This document shows, piece by piece, positions 61,181 to 64,000 of a DNA stretch of 64,000 nucleotides (the stretch's first letter is position 1; every line of letters starts with the position of its first letter). Where the stretch lies: positions 186,001 through 250,000 of the forward strand of contig JARBJD010000026.1 of NCBI GenBank assembly GCA_033064195.1, in the 5' to 3' direction. The translations under genes and the position numbers were made by a program. Below the pieces are notes generated by a model that saw nothing but the letters and a program-made list of their open reading frames with translations, made no database searches and had not been told where the DNA came from. The stretch is from Blattamonas nauphoetae. Its lineage: Eukaryota; Preaxostyla; Oxymonadida.

Positions 61181-64000
61181 TCATCTGAAAGGAGCCCTGG
61201 TATCGTATTGAACCGACTGTATGGGTGGTTCTCTCTCCTCTTCATCGTATTCGGGATCTCGTTCTCCTCGGTCCATCCCAACTTCGTCCAGAACATCGTC
61301 GATCATGTCAGTCGCAATTTCCTCAACAAACACTTCCACAATCAAATCAGACATCACCTGAATATCCCAATCATTCTGTTCCTCGTTCAAAACGGCATCT
61401 GACACAAGAAGGTCCACATTTTGTTCCTGTGCCACTTCCGGTGTTTCTCTCTCTTGGCCAGCTGAGATCCAGTACAGTTTCTCTTCGTCACTGAGCTTGA
61501 GTTGTGGTTCGTCTTCCTCCATCTGGGTGAGGATCCATTGTGCAGATGGCGAGAGGGGAGGAAGGAGGAGAGCGTACGAAAGAATGGACGTTTCGAGTCT
61601 GACAGGTGCTTGCTTGAGGAGGAATGATTGTTGATCTTTGATGAGAGACTCATCGCCAGAAAGAGCCGATGGATACCGGTTGACAATGGACGTGATCGTG
61701 TTGTGGTTGAGAGGGAGGCAGGCCTGGAAGACGAGGTAGTGAAAGGTAAGCTGGGCGAGTCGAAGGATGAACAACGGAGCATGCTTCATTGGCGAAGACT
61801 GAGAGGGAACATGCAGTTTCATGAAAGGCGACGATAACTCGTCTTGCGATAGTTGTCCGGAAAGATCCTTCCTCCAAAGTGACATTGTCACAGCTTCTGA
61901 AAGTTGGCTCTGTTTGACAAGTTCTCTCCGATCGAATCCGAGCTTCTCGTTGAATGTGTCGAACAGAGGGAACGTCACTTGGTTCACAATCGTTTTGATT
62001 TCTTCAGATGATGGAACAGAATTTGGAAGGATCTCAAAGTGTGGTGTCTGCTTGTCTTTCGGTGGCAGCAGAAGATTGGCCTCTGTGTTCCTTTGGACGG
62101 TCTGATCGACCATTTCCTTCAGTATTTTGTGGACTTCTGGATTGACTGTGTCAAAGATTGCCACATCGATCTCTTCTGGCGCGGGAAGGAAGAAATGGCG
62201 CTGTTTGGGGTTCTGAATTGTTGGCGGCGGAGATTTGGACGCCTTCTCGAATATGTCCAAATCTGAATACGACCAATCAACTTGCTCATCAGCACCGTAA
62301 AGAGGCAGAGATTTGCTCTCCTGTTCAACCTGTCTGAGAATCGTGTCGGCGTACAGTGAAACGAAGTGGGCAGAGGCGAGATATTGCCTCAGAAGAAACC
62401 TGCAATCCACTTGAACTGTCTCGCTCCGGCGGATCCGGAGAGGCGAGACTGGATGAACTGGGCGGCTGAGAAAGGAGCCAAGAATGACCTCGTCTTTGTT
62501 ACTCGGTGCAGACACAGTTGCTTTGTGTGGAGAGACTGGGGAGTCATCCTGAGCCCCCATCCTCTTCTTCTGCTCCTCTTCATTGTGCTGCTTGATGGAC
62601 TCCTCCAACTGGGCCTTGTCTTTCCTCGTTTTGACATTCTCGACAGCTTTTGACTCTTGTTCACGTGGCGAGATGTTTTCTGTCAAAACAGGGAGATCGA
62701 AAGGTGTTTGGAGTGCATCGAGTGTTGGGAACGGCGAATTCATGTCTGACATGTCGCTCAGGTCAATCATTTCCAGAAAGGCGGGGCTGTGGGAATGAAG
62801 CAGGATTCCGTCGGCGTCTGGTTCTTCGTCACCCTCCCGAGGGAGTGAATGATCGAAGTGCTGCTGATAAAGAGTGTGGAGAACAGAGTGCACAGTCTGC
62901 GATTGGCTGAGAAGAAGCACTGTCTGTTCATTCGACACAGCGCTTGTGAGGAGGTGATCGACGTGTTGTGGAGTCAGAACGACAGGTTCAGTGACAAGAG
63001 CGGCAGGACGAACTGGTGTTGATTGTTGTTCATCCACATTCTGTTCCTCCTCTTTGTCCTCCGCTCTCTTCACTTTCAGAGTGGAGTGCGAACGTGGAGT
63101 GACAGGCATCGAAACGACAGCAACATTCTCGTCCTTCCCTTTTCGCTTTTCCAGAACATTTGCCAGTTCTTCGTTCGTCATCCTGTTTTCTTCGGGCTCG
63201 TTCTTCACCTTCTCGAGCAACATCCTTTGAGACTCGAATTGCTGGAGACGACGGTTTGATTCGGAGCATTCTCTGCGAACGTCACTCTCGATTCGTTGGA
63301 GGTCTGTCAACAGGTTCCGTTTGGCTCCCTTCGCGCGATCCTTCAGTTCAACCATCTTTCGGACGATTTCGGTCATTTCGTGTTTTCGTGCTTCTTTGTC
63401 TTCCTCTTCCATCCGACTTTCGAATCCTGCCGTCCTCTCCTTCTTTTCTGCATCCATCTGAGCCAACGCTGCGAGTTTCTTCTTCTCCAGGCTATACTCC
63501 CGCTTTAGCAAACCAATTTCATCTCGACACATGTTCATCTTCTTCTCCCATTCTCCAAATAAGCCATAAAGGTTCGTTTCTCTCCGTCTCGATTCAGTTT
63601 CATGAAAGTTCTGCCAAAATGACTTTGGTGTTGATGGCGTGACATCGAAACGCGAGCGGTGTGTCTTCCATTGAGGCAAGACTTTTGGAGTCTTCAGAAT
63701 GGAGACATTCGCTGTTTGGTCTCCAAGTTGCTTTGGAGTGGATGGTGTGTGTAAATCGGACAGTGTGAGGGAAACTGGGTGAGCTCTCATGTCAAACACG
63801 AATCGAGTGTTGCGCGGTGAGAGACCCAACTTGGCGCTCAGATTGTTGCAGGTTGCGTTGAACGTGAGTGGACTGGCCAGCATTCTTCTTCCATTTTGCT
63901 TCTGTGTTTTGGAATGCTCTTCTCGCTTCAGCTGTTCCTGGATCCAGCGGAAAGGATGGAGATCCCGATCGGGTCGAGAAGACGAGGACGCCGAAGACAG
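61181..64000 (-). CDS. Long coiled-coil protein, N-terminus beyond the window
   Basis: A single open minus frame reaches the right edge: 900 residues from the first internal ATG (63883) plus 39 upstream codons (DLHPFRWIQEQLKREEHSKT), so at least 939 residues; the true start is outside. The N-terminal half is strongly charged and coiled (KREYSLEKKKLAALAQMDAE; RKHEMTEIVRKMVELKDRAK), with proline-directed Ser/Thr sites (TPSTPK, SPVSP). The C-terminal third is folded-looking, and the last helix is acidic (MSDLIVEVFVEEIATDMIDD). This layout recalls cytoskeletal or centrosomal scaffold proteins, but I cannot assign a family. Confidence 0.8.
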   Translation of the reverse strand: MSSASSSSRPDRDLHPFRWIQEQLKREEHSKTQKQNGRRMLASPLTFNATCNNLSAKLGLSPRNTRFVFDMRAHPVSLTLSDLHTPSTPKQLGDQTANVSILKTPKVLPQWKTHRSRFDVTPSTPKSFWQNFHETESRRRETNLYGLFGEWEKKMNMCRDEIGLLKREYSLEKKKLAALAQMDAEKKERTAGFESRMEEEDKEARKHEMTEIVRKMVELKDRAKGAKRNLLTDLQRIESDVRRECSESNRRLQQFESQRMLLEKVKNEPEENRMTNEELANVLEKRKGKDENVAVVSMPVTPRSHSTLKVKRAEDKEEEQNVDEQQSTPVRPAALVTEPVVLTPQHVDHLLTSAVSNEQTVLLLSQSQTVHSVLHTLYQQHFDHSLPREGDEEPDADGILLHSHSPAFLEMIDLSDMSDMNSPFPTLDALQTPFDLPVLTENISPREQESKAVENVKTRKDKAQLEESIKQHNEEEQKKRMGAQDDSPVSPHKATVSAPSNKDEVILGSFLSRPVHPVSPLRIRRSETVQVDCRFLLRQYLASAHFVSLYADTILRQVEQESKSLPLYGADEQVDWSYSDLDIFEKASKSPPPTIQNPKQRHFFLPAPEEIDVAIFDTVNPEVHKILKEMVDQTVQRNTEANLLLPPKDKQTPHFEILPNSVPSSEEIKTIVNQVTFPLFDTFNEKLGFDRRELVKQSQLSEAVTMSLWRKDLSGQLSQDELSSPFMKLHVPSQSSPMKHAPLFILRLAQLTFHYLVFQACLPLNHNTITSIVNRYPSALSGDESLIKDQQSFLLKQAPVRLETSILSYALLLPPLSPSAQWILTQMEEDEPQLKLSDEEKLYWISAGQERETPEVAQEQNVDLLVSDAVLNEEQNDWDIQVMSDLIVEVFVEEIATDMIDDVLDEVGMDRGERDPEYDEEEREPPIQSVQYDTRAPFR

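Noticed and set aside
1-64000. tRNA, rRNA or bacterial-type operons and ribosome binding sites
   Set aside because: None seen by eye; gene structure with introns and long spacers is eukaryotic. A covariance-model scan would be needed to exclude a tRNA.

Overview
This 64 kb window looks like nuclear DNA of a protist. Genes are intron-poor but several have short GT-AG introns (about 33-128 nt). There is a very long surface receptor with a beta-helix ectodomain, a lineage-specific family of armadillo-like helical proteins, and a dense layer of DNA transposons. The combination resembles anaerobic metamonads, in particular oxymonads such as Blattamonas; that assignment is an inference from gene content. 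Stop codons at intact gene ends (TGA, TAG) fit the standard code.

Left part (1-18.3 kb): two giant receptor genes stand head to head as a 2.9 kb mirrored pair (1-2926 minus, running off the left edge; 3153-10568 plus, complete with signal peptide, ectodomain, membrane helix and a degenerate kinase lobe). They are followed by an armadillo-like gene with an acidic/basic tail (11171-12544), a 2-Cys peroxiredoxin split by a 399 bp transposon (12759-13744, minus), a receptor remnant, two damaged armadillo-like genes on the minus strand, and one intact copy (17231-18295).

Middle (18.3-27.6 kb): a decayed stretch, two adjacent ~928 bp terminal-inverted-repeat elements, another intact armadillo-like gene (24729-25802) and a TA-flanked 1 kb element.

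Right-middle (27.4-58.2 kb): a tandem array of three ~6 kb units. Each contains one armadillo-like gene (33927, 40264, 52184; the last two broken) and an unrecognised decayed cassette. The units are swollen by transposons: a 4.0 kb element with perfect 54 bp TIRs, a 1.3 kb element inside an armadillo-like gene, a 6.0 kb element that itself holds a 324 bp hAT MITE and a 4.1 kb hAT-like element, and a 2.2 kb element. Two of these carry pieces of host-like genes with introns. Eleven insertions were delimited here by their ends; nine of them are flanked by exact target-site duplications of 2, 8 or 10 bp, and one more by a short TA/TATA repeat.

Right end: an inverted, MITE-disrupted armadillo-like gene with an added coiled-coil exon (58508-60183, minus), the tail of a kinase domain, and a long coiled-coil protein (61181 to the right edge, minus).

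The most distinctive signal is that six armadillo-like genes share the motif CCCATAACGAG (or one mismatch) exactly 35 bp upstream of their ATG, even where the rest of the upstream sequence has diverged. It is probably a core promoter element.
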